In this document: positions 16,209 to 24,565 of the stretch, piece by piece | Numbering within the stretch: the first letter of the stretch is position 1 | Layout of the letters: each line of letters starts with the position of its first letter | NCBI GenBank assembly: GCA_902806405.1 | Contig: CADCWL010000041.1 | Location: forward strand, 1 to 39,498 | From: an uncultured Thermomicrobiales bacterium | GTDB taxonomy: Bacteria; Chloroflexota; Chloroflexia; Thermomicrobiales; UBA6265 | Length of the DNA stretch: 39,498 bases | Direction of reading: 5' to 3' | The notes under the pieces: model-generated | Database searches by the model: none | The model's input: the letters and a program-made list of their open reading frames with translations, nothing else | What the model was told of the DNA's origin: nothing | Translations under genes and position numbers: made by a program

Positions 16209-17092
16209 GTACCGGCACGGCGGTGGCCACGGGACGGCGATCGGTTGCGGCCGCCCGAGCGCGTCCAGGGTTCGGCGGCTTGGCTCGCCGGGTCGCTTTC
16301 TACGCACTGGTGATCGTCATCCTGCTGCCGTTCCTGTTCGTCTTCTACTGGATGATCATCAACTCGTTCAAAACGCTCGTCGACGCTCAGGCGTGGCCAC
16401 CCAAGTTCTGGGGCTTCACCCCAACCCTGGCAAATTACCGGGCCCTCTTCCAGGATCCCGCCAACCCGTTCCTCGATTTCACCATCAACAGCCTGGTGAT
16501 CGCCACCGGGGCGACGCTGCTCGGCCTGATCCTCGGTCTGCCGGCTGCCTACAGCATCGCCCGCTACAAGCAGAACGGCCTCGGTCTCGTCATCCTGACG
16601 GCGAGGATCATGCCGGGGATCAGCTTCCTGGTGCCGCTCTATATCATCTTCTCGCGGTTGGGCATGATCGACACCTACTCCTCGCTGATCATCTCCCACC
16701 TGATCGTGACGATGCCGATCATCGTCTGGCTGATGGTTGGCTTTTTTGAGGACCTGCCGCGCGAGCTGGAGGAGGCGGCGCGGGTCGATGGCGCGAGCAT
16801 GTTCGGCACCTTCTGGAGGATTAGCCTTCCGCTGAGCAAGGCGGGGATCGTCGCCTCGGCGATCCTGGCCTTCATTTTCTCCTGGAACAACTTCATGTTC
16901 TCCCTGGTCCTGACCTCGGTCAACACCAAGACGCTGCCGGTCGCCGTCTTCAACTTCATGGGGTACTCGAGCATCAACTACGGCGCGATCAGTGCCGCCG
17001 CGGCCTTGATCACCCTGCCGGTGATCGTGCTGGTCCTCTTTGTTCAGCGCCACATCGTGCAGGGGCTGACCGCCGGCGGGATCAAGGGTTAA
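16205..17092 (+). CDS. ABC importer permease (MalG/UgpE type)
   Basis: 295 residues with six predicted membrane helices; the first is 'VAFYALVIVILLPFLFVFYW'. The EAA loop 'ELEEAARVDGASMFGTFWRI' lies around residues 195-215. It forms the translocation pore with the preceding permease. The ATG at 16205 overlaps the upstream TGA and has GGAGG 8 bases before it. No ATP-binding subunit gene follows; in this importer class an MsmK/UgpC-like ATPase encoded elsewhere is commonly shared. The next gene, an iron-type alcohol dehydrogenase, starts 155 bases on and may act on the imported compound. Confidence 0.94.
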   Translation: MSTGTAVATGRRSVAAARARPGFGGLARRVAFYALVIVILLPFLFVFYWMIINSFKTLVDAQAWPPKFWGFTPTLANYRALFQDPANPFLDFTINSLVIATGATLLGLILGLPAAYSIARYKQNGLGLVILTARIMPGISFLVPLYIIFSRLGMIDTYSSLIISHLIVTMPIIVWLMVGFFEDLPRELEEAARVDGASMFGTFWRISLPLSKAGIVASAILAFIFSWNNFMFSLVLTSVNTKTLPVAVFNFMGYSSINYGAISAAAALITLPVIVLVLFVQRHIVQGLTAGGIKG

Positions 17093-17247
17093 GTCGCCGG
17101 GTCCAGGGGGGCGAGGACGGGAGCCGGAGAATCGGACGATCGACTGGACGTTCGCGTCCACGGCATCCGCTCCGCCCGCCGGTTGGCCACCCTCCGCCCT
17201 CCCACGGCGCGGGCTCGAAAGGATCGGCACGGCACCGGGGGAGTGGG

Positions 17248-18534
17248 ATGGACGAGCGGACCTTTGAGACCGCCTTCACGATCGACACCTCGAGCATCAA
17301 GTTCGGTCCGGGCGTCACCGGGGAGATCGGGGGCGACGTCGCCCGCCTGGGTTCCCGCCGGGTGCTGGTCGTAACCGATCCGCGGCTGGCCGAGGGCGAG
17401 CCGGTCGCGGTCGTCCGCGGGGCGCTGCGGCAGGAGGGAATCGAGCACGAGCTGTACGCCGGCGTCAGCGTCGAGCCGACCGACGCCTCCTTTGGGGAGG
17501 CGATCCGGGTCGCGACCGAGGGCGGGTTCGACGGCTACGTCGCCGTCGGCGGCGGCTCCGTGATCGACACCGCCAAGGCGGCCAATCTCTACGCGACCTA
17601 CCCGGCCGATCTCCTCACCTACGTCAACCCGCCGATCGGCGAGGGGCGGCCGGTGCCTGGGCCGCTCAAACCGCTCGTCGCCGTCCCGACCACCGCCGGC
17701 ACCGGCAGCGAGACGACCGGCGTGGCCATCTTCGACCTGGCGTCGATGCATGCCAAGACCGGGATCGCCCACCGCGCCCTCCGCCCGGCGCTCGGCATCG
17801 TCGACCCGGAGAACACGCGGACGATGCCGTCGAGCGTCGCCGCTTGCTCCGGCCTCGATGTCCTGAGCCACGCCCTCGAGTCGTACACCGCGCTGCCGTA
17901 CTCCCGGCGGCCCGCCCCCGAGTCCCCCGCCCTCCGGCCCGCCTACCAGGGGGCCAACCCCATCGGTGACGTCTGGGCGGCCCGCGCCCTGGAGTTGGTG
18001 GCCGCCAACCTGGTTCGTGCCGTCGACGACCCGTCGGACGACGAGGCGCGGGGGAACATGCTGCTGGCCGCCGCGTTCGCTGGGATCGGCTTCGGCAACA
18101 GCGGCGTCCACCTCCCGCACGGAATGAGCTACCCGGTGAGCGGCCTGGTGCGCGGCTTCGTCCCCGACGGGTACCCCGCTGACCACCCTCTCGTCCCCCA
18201 CGGCATGTCCGTGATCCTCCACACCCCCGCCGTCGTCCGCTTCACCGCCCCCGCCGACCCCGTCCGCCACCTGGAAGCCGCCCGCCTCCTCGGCGCCGAC
18301 GTCCGCGGCGCCGGGCCCGAGGACGCGGGGGAGGTCCTGGCCGGTGCCGTCGTCGCCATCATGCGCCGGGTCGGGATGCCGAATGGCTTGTCGGCGCTCG
18401 GCCTCGGCCGGGCCGACGTCGACGCCCTCGTCGCCGGCACCCTGCCCCAGCACCGCGTGACGAAGCTCTCGCCACGGCCGGCGGGGGAGGCGGAGCTGCG
18501 GGGGCTCTTTCTGGGATCGATGACCTGCTGGTAG
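17248..18534 (+). CDS. Iron-containing alcohol dehydrogenase, hydroxyacid-oxoacid transhydrogenase-like
   Basis: 428 residues, the length of the ADHFE1/HOT branch of group III dehydrogenases. The N-terminal signature 'ETAFTIDTSSIKFGPGVTGE' is typical of that branch. The NAD site is 'GGGSVIDTAKAANL', followed by 'PTTAGTGSETTG'. Metal ligands fall in 'GLDVLSHALES', 'GVHLPHGMSYPV' and 'LVPHGMSV'. HOT enzymes oxidise 4-hydroxybutyrate (or lactate-like acids) with reduction of 2-oxoglutarate or another oxoacid, using bound NAD(H). A plain NAD-dependent alcohol dehydrogenase activity is an alternative. It is encoded after the ABC importer and before the Lrp regulator on the same strand. Confidence 0.93.
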   Translation: MDERTFETAFTIDTSSIKFGPGVTGEIGGDVARLGSRRVLVVTDPRLAEGEPVAVVRGALRQEGIEHELYAGVSVEPTDASFGEAIRVATEGGFDGYVAVGGGSVIDTAKAANLYATYPADLLTYVNPPIGEGRPVPGPLKPLVAVPTTAGTGSETTGVAIFDLASMHAKTGIAHRALRPALGIVDPENTRTMPSSVAACSGLDVLSHALESYTALPYSRRPAPESPALRPAYQGANPIGDVWAARALELVAANLVRAVDDPSDDEARGNMLLAAAFAGIGFGNSGVHLPHGMSYPVSGLVRGFVPDGYPADHPLVPHGMSVILHTPAVVRFTAPADPVRHLEAARLLGADVRGAGPEDAGEVLAGAVVAIMRRVGMPNGLSALGLGRADVDALVAGTLPQHRVTKLSPRPAGEAELRGLFLGSMTCW

Positions 18535-18669
18535 AGCACGTCGGCGCCGATCGCGCCCGGGGACCGCGGGCTGGCGGGATCGTTCCCGAGCGGCGACCAT
18601 GTCCCGGTACGCGAGCGAGGCCGCATCGTGCAATTCGCCGGGGATGCGGCCCCGAAAAGGAGCAGCAGG

Positions 18670-19173
18670 GTGGGGGAGCGAACGGAGGCGGTCACGCGCA
18701 AGATCCTGCGCGCCCTGGAGGGAGATGCACGCCGCGGTCCCGCCCAAGTCGCCCGGATGGTCGGCGTGGCGGAGGAGGAGGTGGCGGCGGCGATCGAGCG
18801 ACTGGAGCGGGACGGGGTGATCCGCGGCTACCGGACGGCGATCGACTGGGACCGTGTGGAGGAGCGGGTGGTCGCCTTCATCGACGTCGGCGTCTCGCCA
18901 CAGCGGGACGTCGGCTTCGACCAGGTCGCCGCCCGCATCTATCGCCACCCGGAGGTCCGGAGCGTCCACCTCGTCTCCGGCGGGCACGACCTGCGCGTCG
19001 TCGTCGAAGGGGCCGGCATCCGCGAGGTCGCCGCCTTCGTCGCCGAGAAGCTCTCCTCGATCGACCACGTCACCGCGACGAACACCCACTTCCTGCTGCG
19101 CGCCTACAAGGAGGACGGCAAGGTGCTGATCGACGAGACCCCGGACGACGACCGGCTGGCGGTGACCCCATGA
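18670..19173 (+). CDS. Lrp/AsnC-family transcriptional regulator
   Basis: 167 residues. An N-terminal winged helix-turn-helix (about 5-60: 'RKILRALEGDAR', then 'QVARMVGV' and 'IERLERDGVIRGY') is followed by the RAM/AsnC ligand-binding alpha-beta domain with 'HPEVRSVHLVSGGHDLRVVV'. Such proteins form octamers and regulate amino-acid metabolism genes in response to amino acids. The frame is open from GTG 18628, but GTG 18670 has AGGAG about 8 bases upstream and begins close to the HTH, so I chose it. Its stop overlaps the ATG of the aminotransferase, which it probably controls. Confidence 0.9.
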   Translation: MGERTEAVTRKILRALEGDARRGPAQVARMVGVAEEEVAAAIERLERDGVIRGYRTAIDWDRVEERVVAFIDVGVSPQRDVGFDQVAARIYRHPEVRSVHLVSGGHDLRVVVEGAGIREVAAFVAEKLSSIDHVTATNTHFLLRAYKEDGKVLIDETPDDDRLAVTP

Positions 19174-20363
19174 AGCTGGCCCGCGCCGTCCAAGACCTCG
19201 CCCCCTCCGGCATCCGCCGCTTCTTCGACGTCGTTTCCCGGATGGACGACGTGATCTCGCTCGGGGTCGGCGAGCCGGACTTCGGCACTGCATGGCGCGT
19301 CCGCGAGGCCGCCATCTACGGTCTGGAGCGCGGCCGGACGAGTTACACCGGCAACGCCGGTCTGCTGGAGCTGCGCCAGGCGATCGCCGCCGCGCTCGGA
19401 CGTCGCTACGGACTGGAGTACGACCCGGAGGAGCAGGTCCTGGTCACCGTCGGCGTCAGCGAGGCGCTCGACCTCGCGCTGCGCGCCCTGCTCGACCCCG
19501 GCGACGAGGTGATCGTGCCGGAGCCGTGCTACGTGGCGTACCCCCCCTGCGTCACGCTCGCCGGCGGCGTCCCGGTTCCGCTGCCGACCCGCGCCGAGCA
19601 GGGATTCGTGCCGACCCCGGAGGAGGTCGAGCGCTTGATCACGCCCCGGACGCGGGCGATCCTCCTCAACTACCCGAACAACCCGACCGGCGGCGCCCCG
19701 ACGCGGGAGCAGCTGCTGGCGCTGGCCGAGGTCGCCCGCCGCCGCGACCTGGTCGTGATCAGCGACGAGATCTACGATCGCCTCTCCTACGACCGACCGC
19801 ACGTCTCGGTGCCGACCCTGCCGGGGATGGCGGAGCGGACGCTGCTGCTGAACGGCTTCTCCAAGACGTACGGGATGACCGGCTGGCGGGTCGGCTACGC
19901 CGCCGGCCCGGCCGATCTGGTCGCGGCGATGACCAAGATCCACCAGTACACCGCGCTCTGCGCCGGCCGCTCCGCCCAGGAGGCGGCGATCGAGGCGCTG
20001 CGCGTGCCGGACCGCGACGTGGAGGCGATGGTCGACGACTACGATGCCCGCCGCCGCCTGATCGTGGCGGGCCTTAATCGGATCGGCCTGCCCTGCCACC
20101 TTCCGGCCGGTGCCTTCTATGCCTTCCCTTCGGTCGCCGCGACAGGGCTCTCCGCGCAGGAGTTCGCCGAGCGGCTGCTGCACGAAGGGCGGGTCGCCGT
20201 CGTCCCTGGGGACGCCTTTGGCGCCGGGGGAGCCGGCCACGTCCGCTGCGCCTACGCGACGGGTCTCGACCAGATCGAGGAGGCGCTGGGGCGGATGGAG
20301 CGTTTCGTCGTTGGCTTGCCGACGATGGAGGGCGCGCGGATCGGAACGACCGTTGCCTCGTGA
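19170..20363 (+). CDS. PLP-dependent aminotransferase, class I/II
   Basis: 397 residues, fold type I. The PLP-binding Lys232 is in 'GFSKTYGMTGWRVGY'; other conserved elements are 'SLGVGEPDF', 'YTGNAGLLELRQAI', 'NYPNNPTGG' and 'DEIYDRLSYD'. It moves an amino group between an amino acid and 2-oxoglutarate or pyruvate; the aspartate or aromatic/alanine types are the nearest relatives. The ATG overlaps the stop of the Lrp regulator (ATGA), so the two are translationally coupled. The exact amino acid cannot be read off. Confidence 0.95.
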   Translation: MKLARAVQDLAPSGIRRFFDVVSRMDDVISLGVGEPDFGTAWRVREAAIYGLERGRTSYTGNAGLLELRQAIAAALGRRYGLEYDPEEQVLVTVGVSEALDLALRALLDPGDEVIVPEPCYVAYPPCVTLAGGVPVPLPTRAEQGFVPTPEEVERLITPRTRAILLNYPNNPTGGAPTREQLLALAEVARRRDLVVISDEIYDRLSYDRPHVSVPTLPGMAERTLLLNGFSKTYGMTGWRVGYAAGPADLVAAMTKIHQYTALCAGRSAQEAAIEALRVPDRDVEAMVDDYDARRRLIVAGLNRIGLPCHLPAGAFYAFPSVAATGLSAQEFAERLLHEGRVAVVPGDAFGAGGAGHVRCAYATGLDQIEEALGRMERFVVGLPTMEGARIGTTVAS

Positions 20364-20632
20364 CCCGCGGTTGGGGATCGAGGACCCGCGAGGGAGGTGG
20401 CGGAGCGGCTCCGATATTGGATGGGGCGAGAGGTTGCCGGTCTGTTCGACCGGCGCTGGACGCCGGCGCCGCCGATGGAGGAACCGTTGGCCGGCCCCCC
20501 CCGTGTAGATTAGACAAGCTGCGCCCGCGGTGCCGAAAGACGGAGGCCGCCGACGGCGGGACGGAGGTTGTCTGGCATCCGTCGTGCACCCTGCCCGACA
20601 TCGATCGACCGAGCGAATGGAGGAGAACGCCC

Positions 20633-21118
20633 GTGTCCGACGACCACAGCCCCGGCGATGGCCGGAATCCGTACGCCGACCGCGGTGGCCCGGCCGGCCG
20701 TCACGCCGAGACCCACGACGTCCGCCGCGAGCAATTGACCAATCCGACCGGGCCAGCGGCGGTCGACGAGAGCTTCGCCGCGCAGCTTGCTCCCGAAACG
20801 TCGACCGCCGCGGCCGGCGGACACGCCGACGAGAGCAGCTCCGCCGCCGCCGACAAGTCGGTGGGCAATCGCCTGCCGCACCTCGACAGCGCCGAGCTGG
20901 CGACCCTCGCGATCCTCGAGCCCGGCACGGCGCTCGATCAGGGGAGCACCTACCTCGACCTGAACGACCTCGGCCGCGGCCCGTTCAAGGCGATCGGCGG
21001 CCAGGAGATCGGCAAGGGCGACCGCGTTGTCGCCAAGCGCGACACCGACTACGAGCTCTGGAACCGCATTACCCAGGACCGCGAGTTGGAGATCGAGCGC
21101 CCGGAGGGGGCCGAGTAG
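20633..21118 (+). CDS. Hypothetical protein with disordered N-terminus
   Basis: 161 residues, family not recognised. The N-terminal half (1-90) is polar and Ala/Gly/Asp-rich, probably disordered. The C-terminal ~70 residues look folded ('LPHLDSAELATLAILEPGTA', 'YLDLNDLGRGPFKAIGGQEI', 'VVAKRDTDYELWNRI') and resemble a small conserved domain of unknown function. GTG at 20633 has GGAGGAG 7 bases upstream and was chosen over the much longer in-frame extension to 20360, which has no protein-like composition. It is convergent with the small zinc-ribbon gene at 21201. No signal peptide or membrane segment. Confidence 0.75.
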   Translation: MSDDHSPGDGRNPYADRGGPAGRHAETHDVRREQLTNPTGPAAVDESFAAQLAPETSTAAAGGHADESSSAAADKSVGNRLPHLDSAELATLAILEPGTALDQGSTYLDLNDLGRGPFKAIGGQEIGKGDRVVAKRDTDYELWNRITQDRELEIERPEGAE

Positions 21119-21200
21119 GCCTCCGGACAGCTCCGGTGTCCCGCGCCGGGGCCGGCGCCGGGCCGGGGAGATCGACGATCGTCGGGCCCCCGGTCCGGTG

Positions 21201-21413
21201 TCAACGGTTCTTGCGGGGCGCGAACCAAAGTATGTGTCCGCACTCCTCGCAGACGAAGTTCGTTGCCTGCCGGTTTGCCCAGTCGAAATTCAAGAACGTC
21301 GCCATCGGCGTGTTGAGCAAGGTTCGTCGCGTCCAGAAGGCATCGTGCCCGCAGATCGGGCAGACGAGTTTGTGGCCGTGGACCTCGTACGCCTTCGCTT
21401 CGCGTTTGGCCAC
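21201..21413 (-). CDS. Small zinc-ribbon protein
   Basis: 70 residues. A four-Cys zinc ribbon is formed by CPIC (Cys18/Cys21) and CEEC (Cys55/Cys58), with a conserved core between them ('FWTRRTLLNTPMATFLNFDW'). Families of this kind occur widely in bacteria; the function is not established, and nucleic-acid or protein binding is plausible. GTG at 21413 has AAGGAGA 4 bases upstream; an in-frame GTG at 21449 is less well placed. It faces the hypothetical gene at 20633 convergently. Confidence 0.8.
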   Translation of the reverse strand: MAKREAKAYEVHGHKLVCPICGHDAFWTRRTLLNTPMATFLNFDWANRQATNFVCEECGHILWFAPRKNR

Positions 21414-21612
21414 CTCGTCTCCTTCCGGCGCAGTGTCGCCGCGGACCACCCGTCGCGTGCCCTCCCCATTCTGCTACGGCGGGCGACGACGAGCCGATCG
21501 GCGGGGTGGACCGGCGTCCCTGCCGGTTGCGATCCTGATCGCTGCGACGTCCGATCGTGAGGCACGGGGGGCGCCGCGGTGAGCGATGGCGTGCACGTTG
21601 CGCCTTCTCCTG

Positions 21613-21641
21613 TTCACCTTTTGCTGACGATCTGCTACACT
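21613..21641 (+). promoter_or_regulatory. Promoter of the Gly-rich zinc-ribbon gene
   Basis: TTCACC (21613-21618) and TACACT (21636-21641) are spaced by 17 bases, with extended context CTGCTACACTT. Transcription would start near 21648, giving a leader of about 139 bases. The stretch from CTTTT through GCTACACT resembles the cold-shock promoter at 8136-8168, which hints at shared control. Confidence 0.6.
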
Positions 21642-21786
21642 TGTCCGCAGAGACGTTTCCTCAGCGCGCGCGCCCGTCAGGACTCCGCCGCCAGCGATCC
21701 TACGAGTTCCGTTCCGCCGGAATCGTCCGAGTATTCATCGTGTTGTGCCGCGGCGAGGCCGCGGCGGAAAGAGGACCAGGCGGAAC

Positions 21787-22227
21787 ATGAGCGATCGATC
21801 GCTAACCTGCCGCGATTGCGGCCAGGAGTTCACCTTCACGGCCGGCGAGCAGGCCTTCTACCAGGAGCGCGGCTTCTCTGAGCCGCAGCGCTGCCCGAGC
21901 TGCCGCTCGGCGCGCAAGGCGCAGCGTGCGGCCTCCGGCGAGGGCGGTGGCGGCTACGCCTCCGGCGGCGGCGGCTACTCCTCCGGCGGCGGCTACTCCT
22001 CCGGCGGCGGGGGCGGCTACGGCGGCGGCGGCGGGTACTCCTCCGGCGGCGGCGGCGGCTTCTCCTCCGGCCCCCGGCAGATGTTCCCGGCGGTCTGCTC
22101 GTCGTGCGGCAAGGAGACCGAGGTCCCCTTCCAGCCCCGCAACGACAAGCCGGTCTACTGCCGGGACTGCTTCCAGGAGCGGCGCTCCGCCGCCCCCCGC
22201 ACCGGCGGCTACGGCAGCAGCTACTAG
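21787..22227 (+). CDS. Glycine-rich protein with two zinc-binding CxxC domains
   Basis: 146 residues in three parts. Residues 1-47 form a treble-clef/zinc-ribbon-like domain ('LTCRDCGQEFTFTAGEQAFY', Cys8, Cys11, Cys36, Cys39). Residues 51-96 are a low-complexity Gly/Ser/Tyr tract. Residues 100-130 form a second ribbon, 'VCSSCGKETEVPFQP' and 'PVYCRDCF' (Cys104, Cys107, Cys125, Cys128). The first domain matches a known probable zinc-ribbon family. Layout resembles glycine-rich RNA-binding proteins, so RNA binding is a reasonable guess but not shown. The ATG at 21787 follows a purine-rich AGGCGGA. It is monocistronic, with its own promoter and a clear terminator at 22273. Confidence 0.88.
   Translation: MSDRSLTCRDCGQEFTFTAGEQAFYQERGFSEPQRCPSCRSARKAQRAASGEGGGGYASGGGGYSSGGGYSSGGGGGYGGGGGYSSGGGGGFSSGPRQMFPAVCSSCGKETEVPFQPRNDKPVYCRDCFQERRSAAPRTGGYGSSY
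21937..22074 (+). repeat. In-frame tandem Gly/Ser/Tyr repeat tract
   Basis: Repeated units built on GGCGGC...TACTCCTCC encode G(2-5)-Y/F-S-S within the zinc-ribbon protein, about seven imperfect copies. Such repeats change length easily by slippage and are also prone to mis-assembly. Confidence 0.8.
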
Positions 22228-22272
22228 ACGGGACGGCGGCGGCCGGTCGACGGTCGCTGGCGGAACGACGAG

Positions 22273-22310
22273 ACGGGCGGGCCGGGGTTTTCCCGGCTCG
22301 CCCGTTCTTT
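22273..22310 (+). terminator. Intrinsic terminator of the Gly-rich zinc-ribbon gene
   Basis: A 14-bp stem (22273-22286 with 22292-22305, one G-T wobble) with a 5-base loop is followed directly by TTCTTT-type sequence. It lies 46 bases after the stop codon. Confidence 0.8.
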
Positions 22311-22618
22311 GCGTCCACGCCGGCGTCGCTCGGCTCCGGTGGTGGCGTCCCTGGTCCCCCTCGCGTGGAACCGACCCACGTCGCTCCGGACCCCTGACGC
22401 CCCGCCAAGGCCGAGCGCTTCTTGGCGATCCGGGGAGGCAGCAACGGTAGGGGACGGCTGCGTCGGTTTCCTTCCCGGTCTCCACTCGCTCTCGAACGGA
22501 GACCGGGGGATGACCGGCCAGGTTGCGGCTGCGGTGGTCGGATCCTTTCGCCGGACCCGCGAAGTGCCGCCGGGGGTGGGGACGCCCGGGAACCGTTGGC
22601 GATCGTTGGGCCAGCGCG
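22311..22618. other. Interval after the terminator, no gene seen
   Basis: About 300 bases between the plus-strand terminator and the end of the minus-strand DUF3105 gene. The open frames here are shadows of GC-rich sequence. I see no repeat, hairpin or promoter of note. Confidence 0.4.
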
Positions 22619-23272
22619 TCACGGCTTTGGCGCGTCGCTCTCCCGCCAGGCCGCCAGCTCGGCGGTGTGGATCTTCTCCGGACCCTGGTCGACGAACGCC
22701 TCGACGAAGGCGCGGACCGTCTCGGGCGTGACCTCGTCCCCGGCTAACTCCTGGATGCGGCCCCAGGCGGTGAAGGCGACCTCCGCCTCCATCCCTGGGT
22801 AGGGCGCGACGATCACCAGGACCGGGTAGCCGGTCCGCGCGTCGGCGAAGCGTTCCAGGATGGCGACCGCCTCCGGGCAGCTGCAGCGGTACTGCAAGAC
22901 GACCCCTCCGTGCTCCAGGTTGTGGACCTGCACCTCGTCCGGGATCGGCTCGTCGTAGACCCCCCATTCCGCCCAGATCGGCCAGTGCTGGCCCGATGTC
23001 GGCGGCACCGAGTTGTACGGCGCGTGCGGCTCGTCCGGCAGGACGTGGTCGGCGTTCAGGATCGCGACCTCCCGGCCCGGCCCCGGTCGCGCCACCGGGG
23101 TGGCGACCGCCGCGTTCGGGACGAAGAAGCTCCCGTCCGCGACGGGCGTCCCGGCCACCGGCGTGCCCCCGGGCTGCGCGCCCGCGACCGCGGCGACGGC
23201 GCCGAGGCCGAGCAGGGCGGCGCCGAGCGCCCCGGCGAGTGACCGCGAGCCCCGACCGACGCGCGTGCTCAT
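22619..23272 (-). CDS. DUF3105 family secreted/envelope protein
   Basis: 217 residues. The N-terminus is a signal peptide or anchor: basic start, then a hydrophobic Ala/Leu/Gly core at about 12-31 ('LAGALGAALLGLGAVAAVAG'). The DUF3105 hallmarks follow: 'YNSVPPTSGQHWP', 'WGVYDEPIP' and 'VHNLEHGGVVLQYRC'. The function of the family is not established; the conserved His and Cys ('CSCPEA') suggest metal or thiol chemistry, which is speculative. The ATG at 23272 has GGAGAAACG directly upstream. A three-helix membrane protein is encoded 70 bases upstream on the same strand, and the two may form a unit. Confidence 0.9.
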   Translation of the reverse strand: MSTRVGRGSRSLAGALGAALLGLGAVAAVAGAQPGGTPVAGTPVADGSFFVPNAAVATPVARPGPGREVAILNADHVLPDEPHAPYNSVPPTSGQHWPIWAEWGVYDEPIPDEVQVHNLEHGGVVLQYRCSCPEAVAILERFADARTGYPVLVIVAPYPGMEAEVAFTAWGRIQELAGDEVTPETVRAFVEAFVDQGPEKIHTAELAAWRESDAPKP

Positions 23273-23342
23273 CGTTTCTCCGCCCCTTCTTCCCGCGTCG
23301 CGACCGAGCGCGGACCGGTACCGCCGGCGCGTCCGGCGCCGG

Positions 23343-23684
23343 TCACCGGCGAAAAAGCCAGACGCCCACCACGGCGATCGCGACGACGATGAAAAAGAGC
23401 TGGGCGATCCGCAGCGCCCAGCCGAGGACTGCTGTCCGGCCCGACGCCGGCACCAGCGCCGCGCCGCCCCCGGTCAGCAGCATCGAGCCGAGGATCAGAC
23501 GGAGCAACCCGCCGATCCCCGGTTGGTCGTCGTTCCAGGCATTGACCACCACGGAGAGCCCGAGCAGGAGGAACAATGGTCCCTGCCACCGCGATGCGCC
23601 GATCGGGCTGCGTGCCGGGCGGCCACCGGACCTGTTCACCGCGCTCCCCGCTGCGGCGCGCGCGGCCGGAGCCCGGCCGGCCAT
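23343..23684 (-). CDS. Small membrane protein, unknown function
   Basis: 113 residues. After a polar Arg/Ala-rich N-terminus there are three predicted membrane helices: 'GPLFLLLGLSVVVNAW', 'IGGLLRLILGSMLLTGGGAA' and 'LRIAQLFFIVVAIAVVGVWL'. I do not recognise the family. The start is uncertain: ATG at 23684 has only a weak AGGT before it, whereas GTG at 23639 has GGGGAG 4 bases upstream and would give 98 residues with all three helices intact. The DUF3105 gene follows on the same strand. Confidence 0.65.
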   Translation of the reverse strand: MAGRAPAARAAAGSAVNRSGGRPARSPIGASRWQGPLFLLLGLSVVVNAWNDDQPGIGGLLRLILGSMLLTGGGAALVPASGRTAVLGWALRIAQLFFIVVAIAVVGVWLFRR

Positions 23685-24565
23685 GCTACCTGAATCATGG
23701 CCGACGCCGGCCGAGACCGCCGTCAAGACCGGTGGCGAGCAGCGCCCCCTCGTCCCGTGCCGTCGCGAGAGAACCGGCCGCGACGCTCGCAGGACGATCC
23801 AAGCCAGACGGTGGAGCGTACGTCGTGGGGACGAGCTGACAACGCTCGGCCATTGCCCCGCTGAGGCGATGATCGCGGGCAAGCCGAACGCAATCTATGC
23901 CCGACCGCTCCTCACAGGCGCCGACCGGCCGGGCTCGCTTCCCGGAGGCGGTCCGGCGGTCGGCACCACGACACCCTCCGCATGATCTCAAAAGATGCCC
24001 CGGCCGATCGTCGGGACCGGCTGCGAATCGGGAGCCCGCCTTGGCGCCGCCACGTTCGTGGCTCCTCCGCCCGATCGGCCGACCGACGACGAACGGGACT
24101 GCCCGGAGCGAAAGGATCAACGACAGCACTCCCAGTACCCCGGCGACCTCCGGCGATCACGTCACCGACAACGTCGAGACGACGCCATCCAGGTTCGCGC
24201 GCCTCGATCCGTGAAGCCCGAAGCCGGGACCTTGTGCGTCACCGGTTGTTCCTCCGGTCCAACGATCATCAGGATCGTGAGCAGCCCGGTGACCACCTTG
24301 AGTCGCCCCTGCCGCCGTGCGTGCGGCTTCGGCTCCCCCCAGCGGCGGTCGGCGACGACGTTGATCTGGGCGCTCCCCCTTGACCGCAGTCCGACGCGGC
24401 TATTGTACCGTCGAGATCGTGTGCCCCCGTTCTAGGTCGGACCCGCGCCAGTGGGCGCGGTCGTGCCGGACACGCCGGGTTTGGCGTTCCCGGCCGGCAT
24501 CGCCTACCGTACGAGGCGTACCACCAGGGGGCGGCGACGCGGGCGCGAGGGACGGCAAGGTCGGG
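23685..24565. other. 880-base interval, possible promoter of the flavoprotein gene
   Basis: No credible complete gene. A short minus-strand hydrophobic reading near 24110-24170 ('VLGVLSLILSLRAVPFVVG') and another near 24260-24310 ('KVVTGLLTILMIVGPEE') may be scraps of a decayed membrane protein, but the frames are broken and I cannot name it. On the plus strand, TTGACC (24380-24385) and TATTGT (24401-24406) might serve the downstream flavoprotein gene, although the 15-base spacer is short. Confidence 0.35.

Noticed and set aside
17089-19293. A 734-codon open frame on the minus strand
   Set aside because: It lies opposite the iron-dependent dehydrogenase and Lrp genes, is Arg/Gly/Asp-rich with no motif, and has no ribosome-binding site. 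Long antisense frames are expected at this GC content.
21937-22074. CRISPR or minisatellite-like array
   Set aside because: The repeats are in frame, encode Gly/Ser/Tyr, and lack unique spacers; they belong to the zinc-ribbon protein.
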